A stretch of DNA of 64,000 nucleotides from contig NC_058337.1 of the NCBI RefSeq assembly GCF_905475395.1, positions 102,108,368-102,172,367 on the forward strand, written 5' to 3'. Positions 23,084 through 34,585 of this stretch are shown piece by piece (within the stretch, counting starts at the first letter, position 1; every line of letters starts with the position of its first letter). The position numbers and the translations under genes are program-made. The DNA comes from Chrysoperla carnea. Taxonomy: Eukaryota; Arthropoda; Insecta; Neuroptera; Chrysopidae. A model generated the notes under the pieces. That model saw nothing but the letters and a program-made list of their open reading frames with translations, made no database searches and was not told where the DNA came from.

Positions 23084-23089
23084 AATAAA
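23084..23089 (+). terminator. Candidate poly(A) signal of SmB
   Basis: AATAAA lies 52 bases after the SmB stop codon and is followed by a T-rich run, a usual arrangement for a short 3' untranslated region. Another AATAAA at 23043-23048 is closer to the stop and less well placed. Confidence 0.45.
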
Positions 23090-23773
23090 TCTTTTTTTTT
23101 TAATAATGCCGGATTTAAGCTACAGAAATAAAAATTAATTTAAATGTAAATATTTAGTTCATGGTATTAGCGTATTTTGAAATTTTGTATTTGTTATCAA
23201 GCTTATATTCATTTATTTGATTGTCATAAGAAAATATTGATGGTACCCAATACCGTCGGTCCTGTAAGCGAACATAATTTTCTTTTGCTTATTTTATTTA
23301 TTACCGTTTTACAAAAGACTTTATATGGGGTATTCATTAACTCAATAATTTCAAGAATTGTCCTTTTAAAGAATGATAACGCATACGAAGTTTCAAATAT
23401 GGGATAAACACGGTAAAAGTACTAGTAAAATGGCTATTCGTACACAATTGGGCGTCAACGTGTACTCAGTATGATTAATTCTTTGGATATTTTGAATTTT
23501 TTTTCTAAACTTACGACTCACGTTTTAATCCGGCAGTAATATTTTGTAAACGTTTAGTTAGATTTTTGCCTTTTTTTTATTGTGATGAAAATTCTTTCTA
23601 AAATAAAATATATACTTTTCACAAATAAATGTAGTATTTTTACAAACAAACTGGTCTGGTAGAATTACACAGTCTGCAAAAAAAAAAATTTTTTGTCAGC
23701 TGCATGAGATATTTTTACCAAATTATATGTTTTAGAATGCGCTGATTTCAGCAATGATAGCCATTTTTTTCTA

Positions 23774-24602
23774 TCACGTAAGGTTTTTTTTTGCAAATTC
23801 AAACACAAAAAATTGGTAAAAGCACTCGTTTATTAAAAATATACAGTAGTCTGCAAGCATTGTGACATCCCATCTTACTTGGTACCGTCTCTCGATATCG
23901 CGGACATCCTGGTGAAACCGCTCTCCCTGTTCTTCACTGTAAGCTCTCAGGTTTTCAGAAAAATATTCTATGTGAGAGTGTAAAAAATGGACCTTCAGGC
24001 TTATCTTGCAGCCTTGAGCTTCGTAAGCTACTAGTTGAACAATGATTTTGTAGTCAGCATCCTTAGTATTTCCCAAAAACTTTCGCACTACATCCTTGAA
24101 CGATACCCAACCTTCTTTTTCCTTCTCAATCATACTTTCCACAAACAGGGTGTCAGTTAAAAGCCTTCTTATGTCGGGGCCAGTGAAAACTCCCTCTTTC
24201 AACTTTGCTTCTGACAGCTCCGGGGATTTTGTACATAGATATTTAAAAAGTCTCCATCCTTTTGCAGTTATTTCACAAATTGTTTCATCAACCCCAATTT
24301 GATATAGAGAGGTGGCAACAAAACTTTTTCTGGTGGCACCAAAGTAGTATTGATAACATTTTCTCCCCAGGTTTCTAATTTTCTCGGGGTGCCAATCACT
24401 TTTAGTCCAGTGCTGTTTTCTGGCTCTACTATCCCATAAGCATAAAAAGCATGGGTATTTAGTGTAACCTGCCTGCTGATCCAAAAGCATCGTGAGTATT
24501 TTGAAGTCCCCAAAAACTATCCATTGATGGTCCTGTTATTTGAATCTTTCCAGGGTAATGGCCAAATTATTATAGTTAGTTTTCTTCCATATGGACAGAA
24601 TA
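23774..24602 (-). pseudogene. Decayed multicopy ORF (YTKYPCFLCLWDSRAR family)
   Basis: The minus-strand frame 23774-24490 carries GYTKYPCFLCLWDSRAR at its start and HSHIEYFSENLRAYSEEQGERF and RRYQVRWDVTMLADYC near its end. A second frame (24268-24513) carries INTTLVPPEKVLLPPL and YIKLGLMKQF, which belong between these in the same protein, and weak similarity continues upstream to about 24602. I remember this pattern from many near-identical uncharacterised proteins of insects and other invertebrates that look mobile-element-derived. The parent element class is not known to me. The copy is broken, with about two changes of frame, and no terminal repeats were found. It is not expected to make a product. 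Confidence 0.7.
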
Positions 24603-25124
24603 ACCCATTGGAAGCGAAGCTAATTTATTTTTATTGTGCAATAATACTACTTTAAGACTAGTTTTATATAATATTACTATAAAATACTATGTAATACTAC
24701 TTAAAGACTAGTTTATGTTGTTATTAATATCTATGAAAACCTATGTGATAAAATGTTTTGAATATTATTCCCAAAGATATTGTAATAGTATTATTTTATC
24801 TATGATTATTCTTGTTTTTGGGAGGTCAAAATCTATAAGAAAATGTAAAAACATCCTATGCAGTTTTTTAGTCGCAGACCTGTGTTATTTTGAACTTTTT
24901 TAAGTATTCACATATTTATAAATGCACCCTCACAAAAAATTGGTAGACTCGTCAGAAGGAAGTCTCTCACAAAATTTCAAGTATGTATTAATATAATAAG
25001 GTATTCCACTATTTTAAAAAAAAAGTACTTCAAAATGTTGATTTTGCTGAGAAAAAGCTACAAAAAATTTATTTCGGAAAAATACACACGTTTTCTTTCC
25101 AAAAACTAAAATTAAATTTTAAAT
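24603..25124. other. No gene recognised
   Basis: AT-rich sequence with a short unsupported ORF. The phrase GACTAGTTT repeats near 24655 and 24706 in a locally duplicated ATACTACTTTAAGACTAG context. Nothing else is recognisable. Confidence 0.4.
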
Positions 25125-25380
25125 CTTTTTTAAACTGTCAAAAACGCGGGCATCCAATTTGATGACGTAATATGGGTATCACTATATGAAATAACACAAA
25201 TAAGTTTGGCATATATATTCATAGACATCTGATTATAATAAATATAAATACTTATTATCTATGTATACATTATACCCAGCTGTCTACACTGAACTAATTG
25301 ATGGTCTATGATTGATACCGCTATGACATCACGGCAGGGCTTACCCGCGTTTTGGGTCACGTGATATACAGTTTAAAAAT
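25125..25380. repeat. Inverted-repeat element with AAACTGT...CGCGGG arms
   Basis: The left arm reads TTTTTAAACTGTCA, then AAAACGCGGGC, TGATGACGT and GGGTATCA; the right arm has the inverse words TGATACC, GACATCACGG, CCCGCGTTTTGGG and ACAGTTTAAAAA in mirror order. The arms are interrupted by small insertions. It looks like a degenerate MITE; its outer limits may lie further out. A CACGTG lies in the right arm (about 25358). Confidence 0.55.
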
Positions 25381-26392
25381 TACGATTTTTAATTTTAATA
25401 TTTTACAAGAAAAATGTGCTTTTATGACTCGAAATCAGAATATTTAAGTATATTTTTACATAAATTTTAACTTTTTTCAAATTTCATGATTTATTTTTTA
25501 CTAACGATAATACTCTATTATTTTACAAGGCATCCATTCTGTCCCACGGTCTATAAATATTACATAACCATACCGTTAGTGTGGTTCATATCTGTATTTC
25601 AGAGGTCTATGGTAACAACTGCATTCTTTTCTATTTATATTACAGGCTTTAACTACGTAGAGACTATTCTTATAGAACACTGTAGAAAAAACACCTTGAG
25701 TACCTTGGACAGTGGACCTTGATTTGTTAAAAAAAAAAAAAACCAACTTTTATAACTTTGACAATTGAATATTTCTCTCTCTTTTTCTTCGTGTATTTTT
25801 ACATGAATGTAAGTAAATATTTTTGATTTAAATTTTCACTTAATTTTCTTAAATAATATAAGTAAATATTTATTAATTAGATATACATTAAATTATACAC
25901 ATATTCTACACCATCAGCTACCAAAAAATTAGTTGAAAATATTTAATATTTTTAGAATATTTCAATATTTGACATTTTTGTTTTGGAAATAGATTTTTAA
26001 CTGAAACTTATATAATTAAAAAAAAAAATATTTCAAATTTTAATTTGAATGTCAAATAGGTAGTATTTAAAAAAGAAAATATTATAAAGTTTTCTTAAAA
26101 AATGCATTTTAATTGGATTTTAAAAAGAATATGATTTTAATACAGAATCTATATAAAACTGAATGCATGTATCACGTGGAATGTACGCGATATAAGTATT
26201 ATAATCGGATCGAGTCAGTTTAAGCTAATTATAGAATTTAAATTATTTATTTGTATAATATACGGCGCCTAATAGATCTATAGTCACTCTTGGTTTTCAA
26301 GTGTAGATTGAAACATATAATTCATTCAATATGACTCTTTAAATCAACTTTTTTTCCACTTTTGTTCAATAGTGACTTATTTACATTGGAGA

Positions 26393-29300
26393 ATGAAGAT
26401 GTTGCGGGCTACATACTATGCTTTCCGTTCATTAACTCACGTAAGTGTTTTTAATATTTTTCTTTATTGATCAATTTTTCTTTAGTATAATTTTTCAGAG
26501 ATAATTTTCGTTTCTAAATAATGCATGACCTACCTGAATAAGAAACATAGTATCTGTAATTTTACTTATTGTTTTATCTGCGTTTTATAATAGTTTTTGA
26601 TAAAATTATGTAAGAATTGATTTTTAGCGAAATCATCGAAGTTATTAAATATGATACAACGTGGGTTTGATTATCGATTGTTTCTAGATTTTTCGAACAA
26701 TCGACATAGCGGGAATAGTTGTTCTATTTGGTCCATTGAAATAGGAATAGATCCACATAACTTCTTTGGTTTAGCCATATTATATTGATTCATAAAGAAA
26801 ATATCTAAAAAGAATTAATCACCTTTTTGGGCTGATGAATAGGCAATAGCTACCACAAAAGAATACAGTTTTAATAGGGAATATTCATGTATTTTTTTTA
26901 TATTTATAATTCATTGTTTACACCGTTATAACAAAGTAAAAAATATAAATACTGCTTAAAACTGGTGTATTTAAGTGTAAAAAAATATTTAAATACATTA
27001 TAATTTTGAGATATTTAAACGCAATTTTTTGGCGCTCCCTGTTGATGACGTATATGTACGTGATCTGTCAATTGGTGGCAGTTCAATATATAATTTACAC
27101 TTTAAAAAATGAATTTACAACATAGAATTTACACTCGTTATTATTTATTAAGTTTTCTAATAAAAAGCCGTAGAATAGTATAATTTAATGAAATACCATA
27201 TAAAATGTAAGCAATTAATATCATATAGTATGTCAACAAATTTGACAAGCCCGTACTTTGATGTCACGTCCGTATAAAAATTTGAATTTCCGTTTTAGAA
27301 ATTTTTAAATGCCTTCATTGAATTTGTTTTTTTTTATTAATTAATTTTAAGTAATTAAAAAGATATTAATTACTAAAATAATGGTTTAGTTGAAATGTCC
27401 AGTCATTAAAGTTACGGAAGAAAAATATTTGAACCAAATTTAAATTTCATGAATATTCCCTATTGTGTAATCGTAAAAATGAAATAAAATTGTTGAAACC
27501 GTCTGTTAGTCTATTTGGATTACGTACTCTTAATTTAAAAATAGCCGATTTTTATCATTACTTAATTCAAAATTAGTCGAATACTTCGTCGTCCGTTGAT
27601 TTGTGTACACTTGTGATTGCTCGCTACAGGTTACAATTCTTTTGACAAGTATATTGTTTATATTAATTCGTAAAGCATCTCAATAGAAGTTTTGATAAAG
27701 CATGATGATCGGCTTCATGAAACCTGCTCATGAAACTGGTATTATTTGTCCGTAATTCTCGTAATTCTGTATCCTAACTCTACGATAATACTTTCAATAA
27801 ATAAAAAATAAAGTTAAGATGCGAAATATTCAAGGATGAAAATGCAACCCCTTAATTGGGAATATAGCAGCTAAACCACTTCGAAGCTGATGGAGGTTTA
27901 AAGCTGCCTAAAGATTTTTCTTACGTATTGTGAAGTGCTGACACTAATTTTCTAAGAGGCGTGATTGTAAAATGGTGCCAAAAATTGTTACAGCAATTTT
28001 TATAAACAAACGACAACAAAAATTATATTGCCGAGTAAACGGTCGTTTTGGCGTATTTTCAAATTTTAAATTGAGACCTTTTTTGAAGCCAAAATTTTTA
28101 AATTTTTATATCTAATCATATAAAATGCTTTGTCCTGAATGGTTGATTGACTGACTGATCAACGTACATTCGAAAAACAAGCCCAAGTATGGGACAACGT
28201 GATTCTTTGTTCCAATCTACTTAGATTTTTGCATAAAACTCTTTAACAGAATTCATTGAAGACGTGTTTCATATTTTATTCATCGCTTGACGTAGTTAAA
28301 AAGGGGTATAATGTTATTTTATGGATGATCGAAGTTAGTAAATATGTAAAATTAAGCGAGTGCATTTCTTGGAAAATTTTAAGGAAAATGTCAATTTTGT
28401 TCAATGGTGAATAAGTTTAGTAGATTGATCATTTGCCATACGCCAAAACAAACCAAGCACCCAGGTTCATAGTGATTCATGCGGCGGTAATTATAAAAAC
28501 TGTGCTGTTAGCTATGGTCTGTGGAAATTCTTTGGCATACGCGCTTCGTCATGTGTTAATCCAGCCCTGACTATCATTTTCAAACATTTCGACGATTGTG
28601 AAAGCTGTAAGTCAAATTCACGATCTCCGTAATTAGTAAAACACTTTCCGTGTTCCGAAAACACTTTGCTTAAGTAAAAATATAGTTGGGTAGATTAAAA
28701 TGGACCACCATTCATTTACACCAAATATTGAACTGCCGGAAATATGTCAACCTTCAATCTATTCAAATTCCGGGTGTGTGTGTCTTCAATATATAAATAC
28801 TATAAAATACATTTTTAGTGACTGTATGTTCCGTTAAATAAAACAAGATGCCATCTAAAAAAGTTGAATCCTTGAAAAATCTTCATTTCGATGTAAAAAT
28901 TGGGATTTTAGTACGGTTAGTTAAGTTAATTAATTATTTTATTATACAGTTAGTAATGGTTAATAACTAACTACATAAACATTTCTTCATAGAATATCAA
29001 AATCGAGTTTCTTGTAATCGAGTCACAAAAGGTAAAAAATTTTATTGTTACGGAACAATCCTTTGTTTAATGAATAGAGAATTATGTCATAACGAAAGTT
29101 CATTAAATATTCAAATAAATAAAATGTTATCTGTATGAAACAATTAAAAATTTTTTATAGTTGATTTTTAAGATTATTTTTAGAATTCATGTGACAAACT
29201 TGTAAGTTTTTGAAGTATGATAAATTTTTCAAATTGTTGTTTGTTAAGTTTTTGAATATAATCCAAATTTGTTACAAAAAAAATTATATTATCGTTAAAC

Positions 29301-32300
29301 CTATAAATAGAATTATTATTATTTTTTTTTTTTCAAAATACTTTTTTTATTTCATTGAAAAATATTAAATGTTTTTCTCTGCATGTTTGTGAAACAATTC
29401 TGCCTGAAAAACACTGAAAATATGAAATAACATTTATAGACTTAGTGCATGTACTGTATAATATGTTTGGTAATGAATAATTTTTTTACGCACAGTTAAA
29501 AACAAACTTATATTATTTTTAAATACTGGCAATAGTTCAATTTTGAAAATTGTATATTCCTTTAGATAAAATTTAAAAAGTCATATTTTGTTAGGGTATA
29601 AAGGGGATAAGCGAGAGCAACCTTTAACAATATTTACTTTTAAACCCAGCGAAGCGAGTGGGTATCACTATATTTGTGTAATAACTAAAATTTACACTAA
29701 AGTTCTTTAGTGTAAACGAATATATTCTGTCAATAAACTAATGAGATTTTTTAAGTAAAAAATTTCATTTTGGTACTTGTATGGGGGGGGGGGTAGATCG
29801 AGCAACAAAGTGCGATTATTTCTTGAACAATTTGGAGATGTTCTAAAATACCATAAGAGACTTGAACTGGTTACAACTTTGAAGGATTTTAACGATGATT
29901 GACTTAAGTTTATCCCCTCAGTCTACTAGTTCTTCTTCCGAGCTCAGCTTGTTTTCCTTTCAGCCAGTAGCCTGCAATTCGCTCCGAGCGTGAATTTCGT
30001 TTCCATGACAACGATACACTACTTTAATTATAGAATTAATGGATGCATATATAATTGTGTGGATTGCATTGAAAACTTACATTTAAAATTTAATATTCTT
30101 GTTTCACAAATTTAAATAAATAATTACGATAATTAACATTTGAAAAATAATATTTGTACAATTTGATTTCTTATTTTCACAATTTTTAATGCATTAAGTT
30201 TAATTAATTAGTGTTTTTCAATCATTTTAATTTGACAGTTTCTATATCATTAACATGTAAAGAATTGCAAATTAGTCATAACAGCCCACTTTATCTCCAA
30301 AATTTTTCACTTAAAGCGCTGGCATCGATTTTATTATCCCTACCATGACTACGCACACAACGAATAGCTGCTACTTATATTACATATAGAGAGATTTAGC
30401 GGAAGAAATTAAAACTCTTTCGATTGATTGTACAGTTCCTATAAAAAGCGCTTGAATGTTTTTGTGATGCTTGTGCCGATAGTTTTGTACCAGGTTTTCA
30501 TATTTTCAGTGTTATAATTATACTTTTGCAATGTAATTAGAATTAGATGCGTATTGTTTATAAAAATAAACTAGTTTTAATATTATTTGCTTTGTATTTA
30601 TATTTATAAAAATTTTGTTAAACAATTATTATTTCTTGATATAAAATAACAAAATATAAGTATTAATTTACGCAAATTGACAGAGTAAATATTGAACTTG
30701 TAGAGGTTAACACATTTAATTGTGAGATAAATGGATTTGACGTCTTTGATTTTTTAAAAACAAGAGTGATCAGATGGAAAGTTAATTGGAAGACATGCAT
30801 TTTTTTGATGATTTAATTTAGAATTTTTAATTTATTATACTTAGTAAAATGTCAGTTTTTAAATATTCGCGGAAATATATGTCTAAAAAATAACGTTAAA
30901 AAATAACGTAAAAACTAATGTTAGCAAGCCTTGGCGCAATTTTAAATGATCTCACAAATTCTTTTAAACATAGCTGGATTCACTCGCTTAGTTTCGATAA
31001 CAAATAGGTTACTATTCATTTGAGGAAGAGCGTGAGAAAAATTAACAAATTGGCGTAAGGTGCGTGAAATTGCAATTTCTTGACTTGTTCAAAAAATGTA
31101 TATGCCGCAGCCAACTAGCTTTATTAGCCGTTCAATTAACAGTCTCGTCTTTTAACTAAACAGTTAAAAGTTACACCGTTAAACTAAGGGCCTGAATGAT
31201 ATTCAGCCATAGCATTTAATACAACATTTAAAGAACTGTCTGGCTTGTATTTAGGCCATTCATGCAATAGAGTGCAGTGAATTTGAAAAAAAGATTTTCT
31301 TTTTGAAATATTGTCGCCATAGTTTGCATCTGAGTACTGGAACTTTGGCTGCTTAGAAAATCAGTTTTTAATAGTACCATACTTATTTTCAACTTTTTGT
31401 ATACTCTTCCATTGTACTTTTTTGCGTAATCGCAAGATGGCCTGCCAGGTGGCAGAAAAAGGAACTGAATTAAAATGACAAGGCTAGGCAAGTAGCTAAA
31501 CGTCATCGATCCAAGTCATTAGCATTGCTGTTTCATTAAATGACTGAATATCGTTCAGACCACTAGTTGAACAGCGGCGTTTAGGAAAGGGTTGGGTTGT
31601 GAATTGAACGGCTAATTAAGCTAATTGGCTGCGACATATATACGTTATGAAGAGCAATCTTAATGGAGGGTTAATTACAAACAAATTATTTAACCACTTT
31701 AATGAAAAGCGTATAATATAGAAAACTTTGAGTGTTACTCCTTGATCGGATGATATTGTAAAATCATTAAAACGGATATATAATTTTGACTGCGTTTTCA
31801 TATTTTAAAGAAGGCATATTAAAATATTTGAATTTTGATCTGCAGTTTTTAATAATCATCAGTTCATCACTATTTAAATTTTTTTTAAAGCATGCTTCAA
31901 ACATGGTTGTCATCAATAAATTTATGTTATCTATAAAAAATGGCACACTTATATTGAGGCTGATCGATGTAAATGTCTAATTAAAAATGATATCAGTATA
32001 ATTAATCTTTTTTAAAAAGTAAAATTATATTAATAATAAAAAGATAACGTTGTTACTATGAATGTTGTCTACCTATTTAAGGAATGTAGACTTTCATTTA
32101 TTTTTACGGTAAAAGTTTCTCTAATCACAATGAATTCATTAATTATCTCTGGAATATTTTACATTAACGTCATATTTCTTTTCAATTAGTATGCTGGAAT
32201 TAACCCGCGAACTTTGAAAAAACTCAAATGTAGTTCATAAGTGATAGAAACTTTTAACCCCGAATATATCGAAAGTTCACTACGCCACTTTGGGCAAGCT

Positions 32301-33673
32301 AAGAAGTATCGTTTTCCAAAGTTTCAGCCAATTAAGCCATTTCCCATAAGAATTATATATTCTCCTTTAAATTTTCCTAATATTTATTAAAATTTTCAAA
32401 ATTCAATATAAAAGCTCCTACGAATTATCTCAAAATAAGCATTCCTGAAAAAGAATCAATCCGATAATATTCTTCGGGAGCAAAGACCATTCCCTTCGCC
32501 TCACCAGTGGCAGTCTTATCAAATTTTAAGAGTCTTGTGGTTTTTTAGCGTCATACCCTACTCTCCACTCTTCAATAAACAATGGCTTATTCGTAATTAA
32601 GCTGAATTAAAAGGGTTCTACGTTTGAAATGATAAAAATTGAAATAATCAATAAAATTTGTCAAATATTTATAAAATTTAAAAAAGAAAAATCAGAGCTG
32701 CGTAAAATAAAAAAGGTTGGAAAATTGTGCTACGCTTGATCTTGTATTTTGACGCATCTGTTTTGCTAACACATAAACGGATGTATCTTTGAAAAATATT
32801 CATTATAAAATTATTGATTTGGGTTTTAAATACTTCAAATATGATAAAATAAATTTATAAATAAAACTAATTAACCAAATTTTTAAAAAGATAAATTTAT
32901 ACAATTATAATTTCGATAAAATTAATTCACATAATCACATAACATTGTCCTTTTCAATAATGATGTCAGCTCTTTATTCTTACCAAAGCTAAAATTTAAA
33001 GTATTATTCATGAATGATTTTTAAATAGTAATTAATCCAAAGAGGTGTGTTAATGCAATTTTACTAAATTAGCGACCTCTCTGAAGACCAAGAAGCCATG
33101 AGAATAATTACTATTACCTAATTTGTACTGATAATGACTACGTTGTAGTCAAAATATGCATTAATAATACGATAATCTTCGAAGATGAATTTGAAACTTA
33201 ATAAAATACGATGGGAATTAAGCCGAGAGTAAGATCTTCCTGACCGCATTTAACTCCCGAAAGAGCAACCTTCTCGGTAGCATAGCAACAGTTTGTAAAA
33301 TTATAGAATCGATAACTTTAATTTGAAATTTGGTTCTGCATATTCTAATTTTAATTGGCTGTACTTCTTTTAGGGAAACAAATTATTTGTAAATTCTTTT
33401 GTCATACTAATATAAAAATGTTTGCTTTCAAATAAATATTTTTATGCCAAAATTTGTTTTGTTTTTTTTTTTTTTAGCACATGCTATTTTAAATTTCCTT
33501 ATCCTTTGAAAAAATACTCGAATATTTTAAATTCAAAAATTAAGCTAAATATACTAACAGAATTTTGTATTTTTATTTTTCAGAATCAACTCTTTTCATT
33601 ATGCATTGGAGTTGGAATTTCATCTTTTGGAACAATCCAATTATTAAACAGTCCACCAAAACGAAATACATAA
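26393..33673 (+). CDS. Candidate 45-residue membrane micropeptide (two exons)
   Basis: Exon 1 (26393-26440) encodes MKMLRATYYAFRSLTH and ends at a strong GTAAGT donor. Exon 2 (33584-33673) follows TTTTTATTTTTCAG and encodes NQLFSLCIGVGISSFG, then about 13 more residues ending in PPKRNT and a stop. Both exons are in phase 0, so the 45-residue product is in frame. The N-terminus is basic and amphipathic, like a mitochondrial presequence or matrix anchor. A hydrophobic segment of about 16 residues (LFSLCIGVGISSFGTI) and a basic tail follow. I do not recognise the family. The ATG six bases downstream could equally start translation. Weaknesses: the intron is 7.1 kb and could hide further exons, and the coding part is tiny. 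A single-pass organellar peptide is an inference. Confidence 0.5.
26877..27460 (+). repeat. TA-flanked MITE, GGGAATATTCATG termini, copy 1
   Basis: 584 bases bounded by GGGAATATTCATG and its exact inverse CATGAATATTCCC, each flanked by TA. Internal landmarks are GGCGCTCCCTGTTGATGACG and GATGTCACGTCCGTATAAA. Related full-length copies lie at 52684-53260 (inverted) and 57743-58322. The TA duplication fits a Tc1/mariner-type source. It is in the intron of the micropeptide candidate. Confidence 0.85.
27461..29994. other. Intron of the micropeptide candidate, no further gene seen
   Basis: AT-rich sequence without a convincing exon. A run of nine or ten G lies near 29785, and an AAACCCAGCGAAGCGAGTGG word near 29642 resembles the ends of an old interspersed repeat also glimpsed at 48493 and 61327. 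Confidence 0.4.
29995..30375 (+). repeat. Interspersed repeat B, copy 2
   Basis: Second copy of the ~380-base sequence at 838-1222, same strand. Shared words include CATGACAACGATACACTACT (one base different), GATTTCTTATTTTCACAATT and CATGACTACGCACACAACG. The left boundary is close to TTTCGTTTCC. No ORF and no terminal inverted repeat seen. Confidence 0.7.
31099..31643. repeat. Inverted-repeat element A, complete copy
   Basis: The left end reads TATGCCGCAGCCAACTAGC, then TTATTAGCCGTTCAATT; the right end is the inverse, AATTGAACGGCTAATTAAGC, then TAATTGGCTGCGACATATA. Between them is a second inverted pair around CCTGAATGATATTCAG and CTGAATATCGTTCAG. An unexplained 92-codon minus frame (31228-31506) lies inside, without a recognisable domain. 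It is a nonautonomous DNA element of about 545 bases; a one-ended relative is at 258-390. Confidence 0.65.
31644..33583. other. Intron of the micropeptide candidate, no further gene seen
   Basis: AT-rich DNA up to the acceptor at 33582. Small frames at 31616-31980 have no domain or similar copy and look random. Nothing else is recognised. Confidence 0.4.
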
Positions 33674-34394
33674 AACTAATGTATTTCGAAAAAAATATTT
33701 AAATGGCGAAACATCAACAAAAATAAAAAACCAGAAAATAATAATTAAAAATATTTTAATTTTATTTATATGTACGTCTTAATATTTTGGATATATAAAT
33801 TTTCAATGTTTAAATAATGCTTGCATGTATATTTAAAACTTAATTCTCCATGTATGTCATTATGTACACTTGTAGTTTTCCACCATTTTAAAATGATCTT
33901 TCGTGATATAATTTTCTTTTTTGTTGTTGGATGTAATCCATTAAAGAAAATATGTTTTTAAATTTATTTTTTATATTTTATTTATTATTTTGAATGGATT
34001 ACTACTACTATTATTACGACTGTATATTGTATGAAACAGACAGAATGTACGACGGCGAATTTGAAACTATCATCTGAAAACATGATTATATCGATAAAAA
34101 AAAATTATTTAATAATATATTATGTTTTCTTTTTGTTCGTTTAAAAATAAGAAAAAAAAATGTATATAAATAATTATGTGGAAAATAAAAGGATAAACTC
34201 GAAAACACTTTTTGTATGAAAATTTAAATTGTGTAAACAATATTTTTTTTTATGCGTTATTGTTTATGTAATTTATTATTATGTACTCATAAAATTAATA
34301 TATTTATTATAAGATGCAATTAAATTTATGTACTGATTTATATTTATTAACCCAAGTCATTAAATAAGTGAAATTTACAAAATTAAAAAAAAAA

Positions 34395-34585
34395 CCTGGC
34401 ATATTTTCCTGGTATGGAACCCTAAACTCGCACTTGAAACGTTTCTAGGGACACTCTCCATTAAATTACCTTTCAGACGAAACAAAAAAAAAAAAAAAAT
34501 CAAAATCGGTTCATCCGTTTAGGCGCTACGATACCACAGACAGCCAGACAAGCACACATAGCGGTTAAATTTATCAACACCCCTA
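34395..34585 (+). repeat. Fragment of a retrotransposon-like 3' end (RTE-type LINE or its SINE)
   Basis: The sequence TCAAAATCGGTTCATCCG, then TTTAGGCGCTACGATACC, ACAGACAGCCAGACAAGC and a closing AACACCCCT resembles the 3' end that I remember for RTE-clade LINEs and derived repeats in insects. A poly-A run lies just before it. Only the tail is present and there is no reverse transcriptase frame. The family assignment is from memory. Confidence 0.45.

Noticed and set aside
31228-31506. 92-codon minus frame inside element A
   Set aside because: No recognisable domain or initiation context; it lies within a nonautonomous inverted-repeat element. It may be a captured fragment, but I cannot support a gene.
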